From: Gambelia wislizenii
Taxonomy: Eukaryota > Chordata > Lepidosauria > Squamata > Crotaphytidae
Direction of reading: 5' to 3'
DNA length: 64,000 nucleotides
Assembly (NCBI GenBank): GCA_030847615.1
Contig: JAUMIR010000003.1
Span: forward strand, 21,333,001 to 21,397,000
Part shown: positions 32,111 to 43,754 of the stretch, piece after piece
Layout: each line of letters opens with the position of its first letter
How positions within the stretch are numbered: the stretch's first letter is position 1
Translations under genes and position numbers: made by a program
Notes under the pieces: generated by a model
What the model was told of the DNA's origin: nothing
Seen by the model: only the letters and a program-made list of their open reading frames with translations
The model's database searches: none

Positions 32111-33435
32111 AACCCCTGTGCATATATGCAAATTAGGAAAAAATCATTAGGCATCAAAGACGTTAATAAAAACCCAAGTTTTAATAAATGCCAAGTTTTA
32201 ACCTGCTGCTAGAATACAAAAACAAAAACAAAATGCTGGTACGTACTGGTTCTCCAAAGGGAGGGCCTAGCCAAGTTGCCATAGCAGAGTGGACCCTCCT
32301 CCTAACACTTTCTAGTGTTCCTAGTGAGGGAGACAGAGGTAGGGGAGACCCCTCCAGTAAATCTCACTCTTCATTTCTGTCTTGAGCTTCTATGAAAGAA
32401 AATGCATGGGGATTTCTTAAGTTTGTCTCCACCGGAATCTTATGAGTAACATTGCAAATGCCACTCTTTCGCAGTAGGATGGAACCATGGCAGTTAAAGT
32501 GATATATTAGTGCTGTAATTCTCTATTGTGAATGGGCCCCTGGTGATAAGAGATATCCTCCCCTCCCACAATTCTATTCCAAAATTTTTATTTCTTTCTC
32601 TTGTTCCACCCGCTTTATATAATTGTGTTCTGCTCTTCCTGATTCTCATTGAACCAGGTTTCCATTTTTCTTACTTTCCTATTTTGCAAAAGTAAATCAA
32701 AGTTACTAAGAAGTTAAAGAAACTTTCTATTACTTTAAAAATCTGAATCGTACAAGCCATTGGCTTGTGATACAAAACAAACACACACACACTGTCTCAT
32801 CCCATCCACTTTGTTGTCACCTCAACAACCACAACAAAGTGCCAGGCAGCAGCATGAAGTATAGCATCAGCCAGCACATGAGCCCTGTGATACTTGTCTT
32901 CCACCACTTAGGTGACACCACACACCCATAACTGTACAGGTACCTTTTAAAATTAATCACACCATGAAAGGATTAAGAATATCCTTCATTAAGTTACAAT
33001 CACAATATAATGAAGTCATATGTTTAGTTATTGAACAAAGTGCTACTTCACTGATAGACTGTATTCCAAATACCATGGCAGTTTGCTTAGAGCACTGTGG
33101 TTTTAGAGAACTGCAGCTATATGAAGCTATCCTTCCAAGGAGCCAGTTATCCATCAGAGCCTGGCATCAATGGACCCCTGCAGTGGCCCACTCCCAACCA
33201 TGATCTCTCCTGCTTCTACTTTTCTCTTATACCTAAGTGGAGAGTGACAGGAACAAAACAGAAGAAGCAGCAACCTCAATTTGTCCACTCAAAACGCAAT
33301 CCCCCCCGCCAGTGGTTACTCGAAGCCTGGAATTAACACTGTAAGTACCTATGTCCTTAATCAAGTTATGTAGACATGTTATGTAATGGAACTTATCTGA
33401 ATACTAAATGCAAACATAGGACATGCGCTGTTTAA
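32111..33435. other. Non-genic, half MITE near 32470-32545
   Basis: AACCATGGCAGTTAAAGTGA and a following TGTGAATGGGCCC look like the right arm of the palindromic MITE family. The rest is unassigned. Confidence 0.4.
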
Positions 33436-34010
33436 GGACTTTATTACATGTGGTAAATATGGCGTCATAAGGATGCCTAATGATCACAAAAGGGCACACA
33501 TACCAGATGTCATCATCCTTTTGCAATCATGTTAAGTCCAAAAGCCATTCTTTTTTATTGATGGCCCAAGCTGTCAATTGATCTCGGCTGGCGCTTTGTT
33601 GCTGGTATTGCCAGCATTTGAAACTTCGCACCATTGTGCTCATGTGAATGCAGCATCAATGACAGAACACTTCAATGTGTGATCACAACAGCCAGGTAGG
33701 GGACGCTCTTTTTCTGACCCCCCCTCACCATGTACCTGGGAGGTTTAAAGTGTGTTTCTGTGCTTGAGTGTACATTTTATGTCTGGATTTTGCTTTTATT
33801 TTTGAATTTGCTGTGCTAGCATCTTCTTGCGAGATTCAGTGAGATTTGGAACCCAGAAGTAAACGGAGCTCCGTTTGTGCTCCGTTACTGCTGGGGATGC
33901 CTTTCTGACACTGGTTAAGGTAGGACTGATGGTGGGGTGGTTGCCGACATAAACACGTTTCAAAATATGCTGGCAAAGGAATTTTTTTGGCAGGTGGTCT
34001 GATAAAGTCC
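33436..34010. repeat. MITE, GGACTTTATCAGA-ended family, copy 3
   Basis: It runs from GGACTTTATTACA to TCTGATAAAGTCC and matches copy 2 through its length, for example GATGGCCCAAGCTGTCAATT, TTGCTGGTATTGCCAGC and CCAGAAGTAAACGGAGCTCC. The flanks (TAA and ATA) do not give a clear TSD. It has no transposase frame. Confidence 0.75.
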
Positions 34011-34020
34011 ATAGAGTCAA

Positions 34021-34405
34021 AAGCTATTTCAAATCTGCTATTTTAAAAGAATCATAAATCACGAAGTACTTTGACGGTGGTCTTGCCACTATCACAGGCT
34101 CGCTTGGGAAGGATACGAGATAGAGACCTCTTCGTGGCTGCTCCCACCTTCTGGAACTCCCTCCCTCAGGAGGATAGGCTGGGCCCCTCCCTTCTTTCCT
34201 TTCGCTGGCAGGCAAATACATTTTTATTCAAGCAGGCTTTCAACATTCAATCAGGGAAGTTTTTATGGGGACGTTTCATCTTTTTAAATTGGTGCATGTT
34301 TTTGAAATGGTTTTATATGGTTTTATCTGGTTTTACTGTTTTTATGATTGTCTTTGGGAGCCACCTTGGGTTTCATTCTGAGAGAAAGGTGGCATACAAA
34401 TGCAA

Positions 34406-34436
<31 letters not shown>

Positions 34437-34440
34437 ATCC
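34021..34440 (+). mobile_element. L2 LINE 3' end with (AAAT)n tail
   Basis: The frame 34071-34412 starts in L2 C-terminal coding sequence (RDRDLFVAAPTFWNSLPQED, then RWQANTFLFKQAF). After the stop come GGGAGCCACCTTGGGTTTC and a run of AAAT units at 34404-34438. The order (WNSLP motif, hydrophobic tail, short 3' UTR, microsatellite tail) is typical of L2-type LINEs of reptiles. It is 5'-truncated. Confidence 0.82.
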
Positions 34441-36180
34441 CCACTTTAACCAAAGGGTTGGGTCCAGATTTGAGTCATCACTGGAGGAAAGTGAAGCCCA
34501 ATGCTTTTAATGTTTCCAGTTCTGGGACAAGACAAGGTACACAGGTCTGTTTCAGGAAACTGGAAATCTAGATCCAACTCCAAAGTGGGCAGGAAGTAAT
34601 ATTGTGACTAGTTAACTTCCTATGTGCCTTTCACATCAGGTATTAATTGCTGGTGAGCAAATTCAAGGCCCTTTTGCTGTTTTTTTTCCCTCTTTCTCTT
34701 TAAGCTGAACTTGAACTGAATAACTCTTTAAACAGAAGACCTCTTCAAATAGGTCCCCTCTCAAAAACAATACATGACTACCCAGGTCTAAATCCAGATT
34801 CTCTCTAGTAGATCACATTGGCTTTCAGACACAATACAGTGTGCACTTTCCCAAGAGTTAAGAACACTGTCATTATAGGTTGGAGATTATGTCATGGCCT
34901 TCCTTCTGTAGTTGAAACCATAGTCAGCCCTACAGTAGGATGCTGAACACACTGCATGAAAAAATGCAGATTTCTTTCATAGTCAATTGTTTTACTTCAA
35001 AAATGAAGCTGACCCCATTTATCTTAACAAAAGAGACATCCAAGACTCTGACAAGCCCATCTGCAGGCTGTCTGGGAGAAAAAGTCATGTTTGCATCCAA
35101 TTTAACTTCCACGGCTGACTTTAGCTTTAAAAGAAGGTTTTTTCTTCTCCTTTTAGTTTGCATTCATGAATCTGCTTAACCTTTTCCCTTGACACCATAT
35201 ATTCCCACCTGTTTAATTCTCTCTTCTTTCTCTGAAGACATGGTTTTCTACATCTCATCTCAATGTGTGGCAACCAAAAGCTTGCCAAATAATGTGCTTG
35301 GTAGACTTCTTTTTAAAAACTTCAAAGAGAGGGTCTCATTTTCCTACAGACTTCATGGAAAACCACTGGAAAACAAGGTCTGTTCTTCAGAAGGCTTGAT
35401 CTTGTTCTTTCTTTTAGAAAGTGATCCCAAATTTCTGAACTGGTAGATTAATACCCATGAAAATGAAGGCATTTTCATTATAAGTTGTTAGCTGAGAATG
35501 CCATCCCATTAAAACAAGAGCTGGCCTTTGCAGTAACAGATCTTGATCCTTACAGGTTTATAGATGACATGTTCCACTTCCAAATTTGAGGCCAGCTAGG
35601 AAGAACTCAGAAATGTTGGACATCTTTCCATGATAAGATCTCACAGAATGTTATTATTTAGACACCCTTCATTAATTACGTGCCCATTTTGGGTCATTTT
35701 AGACTAACACTGAATTATCTAGATCAGCTCTCTTAAGTCTGGTGGCCTCCAGATATTTTGGAGAACTATCACTCATCCTTGATCATTGGCAATGCTTGCT
35801 ATGATATATGGGAGTTGTAGCACCAGGTTCAAACTGTTTTAAGACAACAAAATCCCAGCAGTTCACACCATGACCTGTCTTTAACTGATCTGAACTCCTC
35901 TGCCAACATTCCTTGATTATTCTCGACATGAGCAATTCCAATCAACTCCTGGAAGTTTCTTGGTCCTTAAATGGAGGTACACATTCACAACCAAATACAT
36001 TGAACAATTTTACATGAATTACCTTCTTCTGGTTCTGTTAGTGTTTACTCGCTTAGCTCCTGATAAATATTTCTTCTCATTGGGTTGGTTCTGCACTCAG
36101 AACAACTTTTTTTTCCCAGTTCACACTTAGTACAAACTTTACATTTTTTAAAGATGAAAACTGCCCTCAGCTGCCCTCAC
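34441..36180. other. No recognised feature
   Basis: Unique-looking AT-rich sequence with short frames only. No domain or repeat end is visible. Confidence 0.35.
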
Positions 36181-36184
36181 TTTT

Positions 36185-36960
36185 GCACTTTATTGAAACA
36201 AGGTTAGTAGAAATCCAAAATTGGACATATTAGAAAGGTGGGTTGTTAGCCAGGGAAGAAACCCATGGAAGAAGGGACCATTTAATACCACTGACCCATT
36301 TGAAACTCTGCATGAGGCTTTCCAAACACAGTGTAAGAAGAGGTCACTTTTTGGACCCTCCAAAGAAGCAATGGCAGTTTGGGGGTTCTGAATGGCCCTA
36401 GACGATGCCATGAGCACCATCCATGAGCTTAAGGGCAATACACAGAAACAGGATGAGGAGATAGCTCAATCAAGGGCTTAAAACAGCACCTTACTTGCAG
36501 ACAAGGTAGAATTCTCATCTGCAGTGCAGGAAGCCCAGTCCAAGTAAGATGCAGCCACACTACAGTTAGAAACACTACAGTGCAAACTAGCCACCCTTGT
36601 AGAACAGCATGCTAAAGCAGCCCAATATCTAGCAGGGCAGGCAAAAGTCCAGCATGCAAGGGTAAGCCATGAGGCATGCAACAGGAAAATTGCTGAACTT
36701 ACAGAGAGATTAATTACAAAAGAGTCCATAATTTTGACTGTTTGCCCCAAGACTCTTCCCCCACTCCCCATGTATGCTTTTGGAGAGCCCCTGCCAGAGG
36801 ACATGGTGCCCAATACCCCGTATAACCCAGACTGGGGTGGAATATCAATTATAAATATCACCCCCAAACACCACCAAAGCGTGCTCAGTTTCCCAGAGGC
36901 TGTTACTCTGTTGGTATGCTGGGTCACCTGGGGATTCCAGATGTTCTTCTTCTCTGCATG
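36185..36960 (+). pseudogene. Gag-like coiled-coil remnant, unclassified
   Basis: In one plus frame (with two stops) the sequence gives DAMSTIHELKGNTQKQDEEI, LLADKVEFSSAVQEAQSK, TLQCKLATLVEQHAKAAQYL and CNRKIAELTERLITKESI, a heptad-like helical series. It is followed by a Pro-rich stretch with PLPMYAFGEPLPEDM. Helix-then-proline layout and an LTR-like fragment right after it suggest a retroviral-type gag, but I see no zinc knuckle or capsid motif. A host coiled-coil pseudogene is an alternative. Confidence 0.35.
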
Positions 36961-36969
36961 ACTCTCTGC

Positions 36970-37150
36970 TCTGCAGACAAGTATAGTATAGCCCATCATT
37001 CCAAACTCTATTCATCAAACTCTATCCCAGTACTTCCTACTTTCTTCAATAGCCTTGTGTAAGTGCTTGAAGCCTGGGTGTATGTGTGTGTGTGTTCCCC
37101 TGATTATTTTTCAATAAACAAGCATTTTTATTGGGATGAGACATGAGAGA
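36970..37150 (+). repeat. LTR-like fragment 3
   Basis: CAGTACTTCCTACTTTCTTC, AATAGCCTTGTGTAAGTGCT and TGAAGCCTGGGTGTATG, followed by TTCAATAAACAAGC, match LTR-like fragment 2 in order and spacing. It lies just downstream of the gag-like remnant. Confidence 0.42.
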
Positions 37151-38600
37151 ATGTAATTGTAAGACTGAAACTGCAACCACAGTGCAAAGTGATAACACCA
37201 ATAACCTAGTATGTATGTCTGGTACTATGTGTAGTACCTGGTGGTCAAAAATGGCCTAACAAAACAATGTGAAGGTCCTGAAAAGGCTCTCTGGAGACTC
37301 TGTAGGCTTAGGCCCTTATTGCCTAACAGGCATACCAAGACGGATCTGCTACAAGGCCCATGCAAAGGACAACCTCCCCCCCCCCCCGCCACAAGGCCTA
37401 ACTCCCAAAGGGCAGGAATTGCCACACCAAACCAAGCTGCTCCTTTCTGTGACAAAGTCTACTCTGAAGTCTCCACACTCACAACCTCCCCATCCAAGCA
37501 CATGCCAGGAAAGAGGCAGAGCTGTGAAAGAACGAGGCTTATACACCCTCCAACTCTCCCCCACCCCCCAACATCAGCACAAAGCGACAAAAGCACATCA
37601 TTTCCACTTCTGCGGTCACAGTGGCAGAGTGGTGATTTATCTACAGAGAAATGTTTCCTAAAGCACAATCATTAGTTACTGTGCACAAATCTTTGTGTTT
37701 TTATCCAGCTGGAACAATATTTCAGGAATCATGCATTCTTGCCTATGAGGACAAAGAACACAAAGATGCACACCCCTACTAGGCACCTGGATCCTATTTA
37801 AGGGATGGTAAAGTTACTTTTGAAACTGGAAGAAACCAATTTAGAGGCAGGCGTCAAAAGCCAAACAGGAAACCATAACTGAGAAATACTGTATATGCAT
37901 GTATGTTTTCTTCTAAAAACAATAAAGAGTCCCATTATTTCCTAAGCACCATCATACCAGTATAGTGATCACCACACTGACAAATTTTCAATTAAATCTA
38001 ACAAGGAAATCAAATCCCAATAATATGGAAATGAACTACCCAGGGCCATTGTTCTGGAAGCACTACAATTTTTTTTTAAAAAAATGGCATGGAATTACAT
38101 TGTGTCATCTGTTGACAAAATTATGTTTCCATAGTATGATCAGGTAGCCCTTAAAAACAATGTAACATCTGCAGATGATCTCTTTCATTCAGCTTGTTCC
38201 TGTTTGTTTTCTCTTCTCTTTCCCCCTAGGCTGGACACTTATGCATCACCAAAAAAGAAGGAATGCACCTTTAAAAAAAAAAGGGGGGGGGAGAAAAGAA
38301 TACACAGACATGCCAAAGATATGTAAACATTAATTTATGTGGACAGATACACATTTAGACATTTTAGTATACTTGAAATAAGGGGTGGGCAAAGGGTTGC
38401 ACTGGACCAGAGGCTGTTCTGGTCTTCCTTGACTCATCCAGTTGCCCCTTACTGCCTCCCCCCTGAAAAGAATGGTGAATTGTTTTTCCCTATGAACCTA
38501 CAGATGAGCTCAACAATTTAACAGGTTGCAAGGCCTCCTTGCAGAGTTGAACATAAAAAAGTCCAGTTCAAAAGAACAAGTTTATGAATTTTTTTTATAT
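37151..38600. other. Non-genic, Pro-rich frames unassigned
   Basis: Overlapping frames near 37225-37675 on both strands are Pro/Ser/Gly-rich around a C-run at 37375-37388 and show no domain. The rest is AT-rich unique sequence. Confidence 0.35.
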
Positions 38601-39450
38601 ACAGGCATATGTCATTTAACAACCCTCTGAGAATGAAGCTTGTGGGCACAGACCGTACTCCCCGCTCCCTTCCCTTAAATGAAGACACATACAACTACAA
38701 GCTGAGTTAACAATTGTATTGGGTACAAGATAAACATAAAGATTAAGTATAAGCTAGTATAAAATGATTGGCAATAAAATGGCCACAGCTTGCTAATGGC
38801 TGCAATAGTTGGCACTATTGCATGGGTCCGGATCCCTTCATTGCCCAACCCTACGTTGGCCAATGGTCCACTGTCAGTTGCTACTGACTCAGCATGGAGG
38901 GGAGAACTCCTGGCCAAGCTGACCCACTCAACACTCTCCCCTTCCCTAGAAACAAGCTTCTAATCAATAATTGGGGGAAGGGGTCTCGGTGAACTTGAAC
39001 TTGACAGAGACCCCCCTTTTCCCACCTACCCGGATCAGGGCCCATGCCATCCGCCTCGCAAATTGCGACAAAAGATAACAAAAACATGCATAATACCATA
39101 ACAGGGAGGGTGGGTGGTTTTTTGGCTCCTTGTGAGCCACTGAGGAGCCCGTGCCAGAAGACGGCCTTTTATCAGCCCCCCCCCCCCGGTGCAGGCTCCA
39201 TGTCATCCAGCTGCACTGGAAGCACGGCCGGATGTCCCTCCTCCTTCCTTTCCTCAGACCAATCAGGGCAAGGGAGACTTGCCCCGATTGGTGCTTTGTT
39301 TCCCGCTCCTTCCCAGCCAAAGGGGATACCAGGAAGGAGAAGGACGAAGATGACGGCCCCCATGCTGGCCATGCGGCCATGGGGGCCACTTAGGAAGGAG
39401 ATGGCAGGGGCACTGGTCGGGCCACAAAGGCCCCCACTGGCAAGCCAGTA
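38600..39450. other. GC-rich island of unknown origin
   Basis: Between AT-rich flanks this block is GC-rich with several CpGs (GTCCGGATCCC, ACCCGGATCAGGGCC, CACGGCCGGATGTCC). It has two CCAAT-type boxes (GACCAATCAGGG and CCGATTGGTG, near 39260 and 39285) and a run of 14 Cs at 39175-39188. It could be a promoter-like island or the GC-rich 5' region of an unrecognised retroelement. No frame is convincing. Confidence 0.35.
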
Positions 39451-40232
39451 AGCCCCCTTCCTTTTACAAAGTCTTTTTCTGCCTTCTCAGCCTGCTTTCT
39501 TCCTTGTCCTCTGTCTAGCTAAAAGTTTCTTTAGCAGCAACAGCATGAGGAGGATGGTGAAGGAGGGTTGGAGAAACACAAACCTTTGCTGTTGGTTGCA
39601 GAAGCACACCTTTAGTAAACCATCCAATGAAGCTTGAGCAGGGAAAGAACAGGATTCTGCTCTAGCTGATCCAACCGTACCCTTGTGTGCCTCCTTACAA
39701 TGAAGAAGGTAGGCAGCGGCTGCCTTGGAATCCCTTACTGAGCGTGTGTAAACAGCAAAATGGAGAGAGAAGGGGAGAGTAGATAAGCCGCACCAGCTAT
39801 CCCCAGCAGGGTTTTTTTTTTTAAAAAAAAAAAAACAAAACAAAAAACATATACATTTGGCCACCAAAATGGAAATTATTACAAAAGTGGAGATTGATGA
39901 AAGAAAAACCAAATCATTCCTGGATGTATTTTTGAAGTAGTCTCTAGAAGATCCCTAATGTTTTTGTTTACTCATGCAACGCTTACCTGCCTTGGTTGTT
40001 TCATTTCACGTGTATAAATATTTTAGTTCCGAAGAAAAAAGTCTGCTGAAACATGCTCAAGCTGCTCTTGTTTTGTATATGGTGTGTGTGTGTAGAAACC
40101 TATCCCTATTATTTCCATGTTTTTCTGCCTCTAGTATCAACACGTCCACTTTGTTAATTGAGGCATACCTGTGTGTGCATGTGTGCAGGTCCATACACAT
40201 GCTATTTTTTTCCTTTGTTTTGATAGCATTTT
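39451..40232. other. Non-genic with T/A homopolymer hairpin
   Basis: A T-run passes directly into an A-run at 39811-39836, a perfect self-complementary stretch. The rest is unassigned. Confidence 0.5.
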
Positions 40233-40493
40233 TTGCCATCCATGCAGCCCCTGCAGGTTCCCAGGGCAGAAAACTTGTCTGAGATCCAGCACAGTTGCCC
40301 ATCCTTCTGGAGCACAGTTGCCCATCCCACCAGAGCATCAATGGCTGGGAGTTTAATGAGGTCCATTATCTTACTAGGAAAGAATGTTTGGCATAAGAGG
40401 GTTGGGCTCTTGAGGCCCCTGGATGGATCCATTCCCCCACCATTGCCTCCTTCAATATGTCCAGGAACATCAGTACTGTACATCTCTTGATGA
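40233..40493 (-). mobile_element. DIRS gag fragment, displaced copy
   Basis: This piece matches 42100-42240 (CATCAATGGCTGGGAGTTTAATG, GGCATAAGAGGGTTGGGCTC, CCTGGATGGATCC, CCTTCAATATGTCCAGGAA). It is gag sequence lying downstream of the RT in element sense, so it is out of order. A 17-bp unit AGCACAGTTGCCCATCC is repeated twice at its left side. It may be a second DIRS copy or a rearrangement. Confidence 0.7.
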
Positions 40494-40744
40494 GATAGAA
40501 TCATAGAATCATAGAGCTGGAAGAGACCAACAGGCCCATCTAGTCCAACCCCCTGCCATGCAGGAATACACAGTCAACACACCCCCGACAGATGACCATC
40601 CAGCATCTCTTTAAAAATCTCCAAAGAAGGAGACTCAATGACACTCTGGGGCAGTGTATTCTACTGCCAAACAGCTCTTATGGTCAGGAAGTTCTTCCTA
40701 ATGTTTAGGAGGAATCTCTTTTCCTGTAGTTTGAACCCATTGCT
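40494..40744 (-). mobile_element. CR1 LINE 3' end, inserted in the DIRS element
   Basis: The left edge has AGAATCATAGAATCATAGAG, the antisense of the ATTCTATG-type CR1 tail. It continues with CATCTAGTCCAACCCCCTGC, GGCAGTGTATTCTACTGCC and AGTTCTTCCTAATGTTTAGG. This is the conserved 3' UTR and end of CR1 of sauropsids. Its 5'-truncated edge abuts DIRS RT sequence near 40745. Confidence 0.9.
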
Positions 40745-41370
40745 CCAAAACTGTGTGACTCCAAACACCGGATGGTCTTGGTCATGTCCTGAGCAGCCCT
40801 GGTTTGGGAAGGGGCCCTTATCAGGAGGTCATCCAGGCATGGAAACAGATGAACCCCCTGTGTTCTCAGGTGAGACACCAAGGCAGCTAGTACCTTGGTG
40901 AACACCCTGGGCGATGACGACAGGCTAAACGGAAGTGCTCTGCACTGGAAATGCATTTTCTTGTACGGAAACCGTAGAAAACGCCTGTGCACTGGATGAA
41001 TCATGATGTGGAGGTATGCTTCCAGAAGATCCAAGGAAGCAAGATGATCCCCCTCCTGTATTTCTTCCAGTATAGAGTGTAAGGTCTCCATGCAAAACTT
41101 GCGCTTCACCACCCAGTGGTTGACTCCCCACAAATTCAGAATGGCTCTCCAGTCCTTGTTCTTCTTTGGTACCAAAAATATAAGACAGTACGTTCCAGTG
41201 GACCTCTCTGCCTCCAGAACTGGTTCTATTGCTTGAATCTGAAGCAGATGCTTGATGGTGATCTCCATTTGCTGTTGTTTTTCGAAGGAATCAGTTGTTC
41301 ACAACTGCACAAAGGTGGGGGGCGGTTTTGCCATGAAGTCTATGGTATAGCCCTGACTGATCATCCTGTT
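40745..41370 (-). pseudogene. DIRS reverse transcriptase, N-terminal part
   Basis: The frame 40705-41268 (the last residues read into the CR1) has YCLIFLVPKKNKDWRAILNL, a SLDLLEAYLHIMIHPVHRRF block, FQCRALPFSLSSSPRVFTKV and LFPCLDDLLIRAPS with the catalytic LDD. This combination, with PHRRFLRF- and SxAPRVF-like blocks, is characteristic of DIRS-type RT. The catalytic Asp pair is intact. The piece upstream to 41370 encodes the RT-ORF start (MISQGYTIDFMAKPPP). RNase H, methyltransferase and tyrosine recombinase, expected downstream, are absent. Confidence 0.85.
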
Positions 41371-42880
41371 TACCCAGGCATCTGAGGAGGTAATTTCTCA
41401 GCTCTCTGCAAAACTGGCCAGCCTGCCCCCCACTGGAAGACATGCATAGTCAAAGTGACTAACCACCTTTGCCTCCCTGTTTGGAGGCTTGAGAGGTAGA
41501 TGCCTTGGAGAACTGATTTGACCTGGCTCTTGGAAACAATGTTGAAGAACTCCAGTTGCTCTTGTGCTGTCTGAACTCCCTCTGATTGTTGTTCCTGAGA
41601 CCTCTGGGCTGAAAAGATCTACGGTCCTCCTTCTAAAGAGGGAAGGGCCTTCTTTTTGTCCTTGGTTTCAACCAAGGCCTCCTCCAAGGTTTCTCCAAAC
41701 AATTTTCCTCCCTTAAAAGTGCAGGTCAACAAATTGGCCTTCAACTTGTTGTCTGTATTCCAATTTCTTAACCACAATTGCCACTTCATAGCCACATTTT
41801 CCCCCACAGCTCTGGAAGAGAATCACAGCACATCCAGACTGGTGTCTGCCATGAATGCATATGCCTTGGCTATTTTGTTCATACCTTTGTAAAATTTTAT
41901 TTCATCTTCAGGTACATTGGTCAAGAGGTCCTTAGACCACCTGATAGTGGCCCTAGTGAATATAGAAGCAGCCGCAGCCACCTGTATGGCCAGTGCGGAC
42001 GCCTCATGAGACCTGCGCAGAAACGTCTCAATTCGCTTGTCATCTGGTGCCGTAAGGTTTTCATCTCCATCCTGAGGAAAGAACGAACCAGACACCAGCC
42101 CCACCACTGGAGCATCAATGGCCCGGAGTTTAATGAGGTCAATTATCTTATTGGGAAAGAATGCTTGGCATAAAAGGGTTGGGCCATTGAAGCCCCTGGA
42201 TGGATCCATTCACCAACCATTGCCTCCTTCAATATGTCCAGGAAGGGGAGCACATTGATGACCTGGCTGGGGCCCACAGTGGCTGGATCAGCTTATTCCA
42301 AGGTCAAGGCCCTTAGAGCCTTTTTCAGTAGCACTGCAAAATCCATATACTTGAATAGTCTAGGAGAGGCCTGTTCCTCCCCATTCTCTCCCTCCCCCTC
42401 AGAAGAGAGCTCCCCATCCTCCTTGGGGTAGGGATCACCATCCTCCTTCCTGGTGACACCCTCTCAGTCGGGGACCAGAGGGCTATTGGCCTTCCTGGCC
42501 CTCTTGCAGGGTGGGGAGAGTCCCCCTGACTTGCAGCTCCAAAGCTGTGCTGTGGTTTGTCTGCACCAGTTGACACCCCAGGTCGGCCGGCTCCGCAGCC
42601 CTCCTTGTGGTCTTGCCACTAAGACATGCTGCCCAGCTTGGAGGTGGTAGGGAGGAGGAACTCCTCTGGAACAGCTGATCACCACTCTCAGTGCCCCCCC
42701 AATGCTCCTGCCCACCACCCCAGCCTGCCATGCAATCAAGGTAATCCACATGGCAAGCTGCAGCTGCAGGGTCTTACCTCCCAGGAGGAGCAGGGGGAGA
42801 TCATCGGCAAAGGCACTGTCATCCTCTTTGGCTCTGTCAGGCACGGATTCCTCCTTGGGGGATCCGTGCGGCATTGAGCT
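41371..42880 (-). pseudogene. DIRS gag
   Basis: Frames 42464-42874, 41823-42209 and 41619-41807 give gag in pieces. The middle piece has RRSHEASALAIQVAAAASIF and TRATIRWSKDLLTNVPEDEI. The last has LWLRNWNTDNKLKANLL and FKGGKLFGETLEEALVETKD, both typical of vertebrate DIRS gag. Frameshifts and a stop separate the pieces. The N-terminal piece is Ser/Pro- and Arg-rich without a recognisable motif. Confidence 0.75.
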
Positions 42881-43754
42881 GCGTGGTCTACCTCCTTACT
42901 GGAGGCCCCATCACGCTCTATCTCTGCTCGGCCCGCAGCAGCCAGGCTCAACATGCATCCCACTATGGGACCATGGGGCTCCCTATCCTTGTGCTGGGAG
43001 TCATTCCCAGCCAGGCCCAAGGCTGAATATTCCTCTTTGGAGGAGAGATCCCCCCTTGTACGGACTTGCGTATGTGGGCCACCTGTCAGGAATTGGTCAC
43101 TGAACCCTAAGTTTTAAAATGGCCAAACAACTGCAGAAATCATGCTGAGTCATGATGACTGACTCCATGACTCTGAACTGCCAGTCATGCTAATCATGCT
43201 ACAGCTGCATGAGAAGGATTGCATCAGAAGAAGGGTTACTAGAGTACAAAGCCATGTGTATGGAAATCTGATGCAATGTGACCATGTGCTTGGGTAAGCC
43301 AATGCTGTGTTGAGTTGTATATAAGAAAGCCAGATCAGTGTTCATTCTCTTCCTGTGATCTTCTGATGCCTGGCGTAGCACTTTGTATGTACATATTAAA
43401 ACTACTGAAGATTAAAGCACCTCCTGTTTTCTGGATGCCAAAAACTCTGTGTGTGAGTATTCTTGGAAAAGGGTTGCTACCTAGTCTGCTGAGACAGTTT
43501 TTGGCTTCTGCTGGGGAGTGAATGTCCTATCATCCCCTGACACCACCATCTTGGATCCTTTGTTTCCTTAAAGAACTCTGGAGCAAAAGGAAACTGTGCC
43601 TGCTCCTGCTAAAGGCAGAACAGAACTGGGGAGGTCGGGGTTGGTTCCACCTCCAGATGGGATGGTCTTTTCTTTTTTGATTTTGAGGTTGCCCTGCCTG
43701 TTATCATTTGGAGGCAGAGCCAATACCCATGGAAGGATTCCCTCCCCATGCTGC
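42881..43754 (-). mobile_element. DIRS 5' region, split by a solo LTR
   Basis: DIRS leader sequence runs from 43754 down to 43548 and resumes at 43083. The solo LTR in between leaves a CCACC duplication. Rejoined across the LTR, the minus strand reads CCAAGATGGTGGCCCACATA. The terminal part contains CATGGAAGGATTCCCTCCCC in the plus sense, which looks like a DIRS inverted-terminal sequence. The right border with the CR1 is approximate. Confidence 0.6.
43084..43542 (+). mobile_element. Solo LTR
   Basis: The segment begins TGTCAGG and ends CCTGACA, a 7-bp terminal inverted repeat with the canonical TG...CA, and is flanked by CCACC at 43079-43083 and 43543-43547. Inside are a CCAAT box at 43299, a TATA box (GTATATAAG at 43317-43325) and ATTAAA signals at 43395-43416, all in the right order for a plus-strand LTR. 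The 5-bp TSD fits Gypsy or retroviral integrases. No internal sequence remains, so it arose by LTR-LTR recombination. Confidence 0.88.

Noticed and set aside
37225..37675. Four overlapping Pro/Ser-rich frames of 69-144 codons
   Set aside because: They centre on a C-run and agree with nothing I recognise. Frames open on both strands argue for composition.
38964..39451. Two opposite frames of 135-141 codons
   Set aside because: They lie in the GC-rich block, overlap almost completely in antisense, and lack domains. Reported as a composition anomaly instead of as genes.
39811..39840. T-run/A-run hairpin as a terminator
   Set aside because: Simple homopolymer juxtaposition in a eukaryotic genome; no transcript unit ends there by any other evidence.
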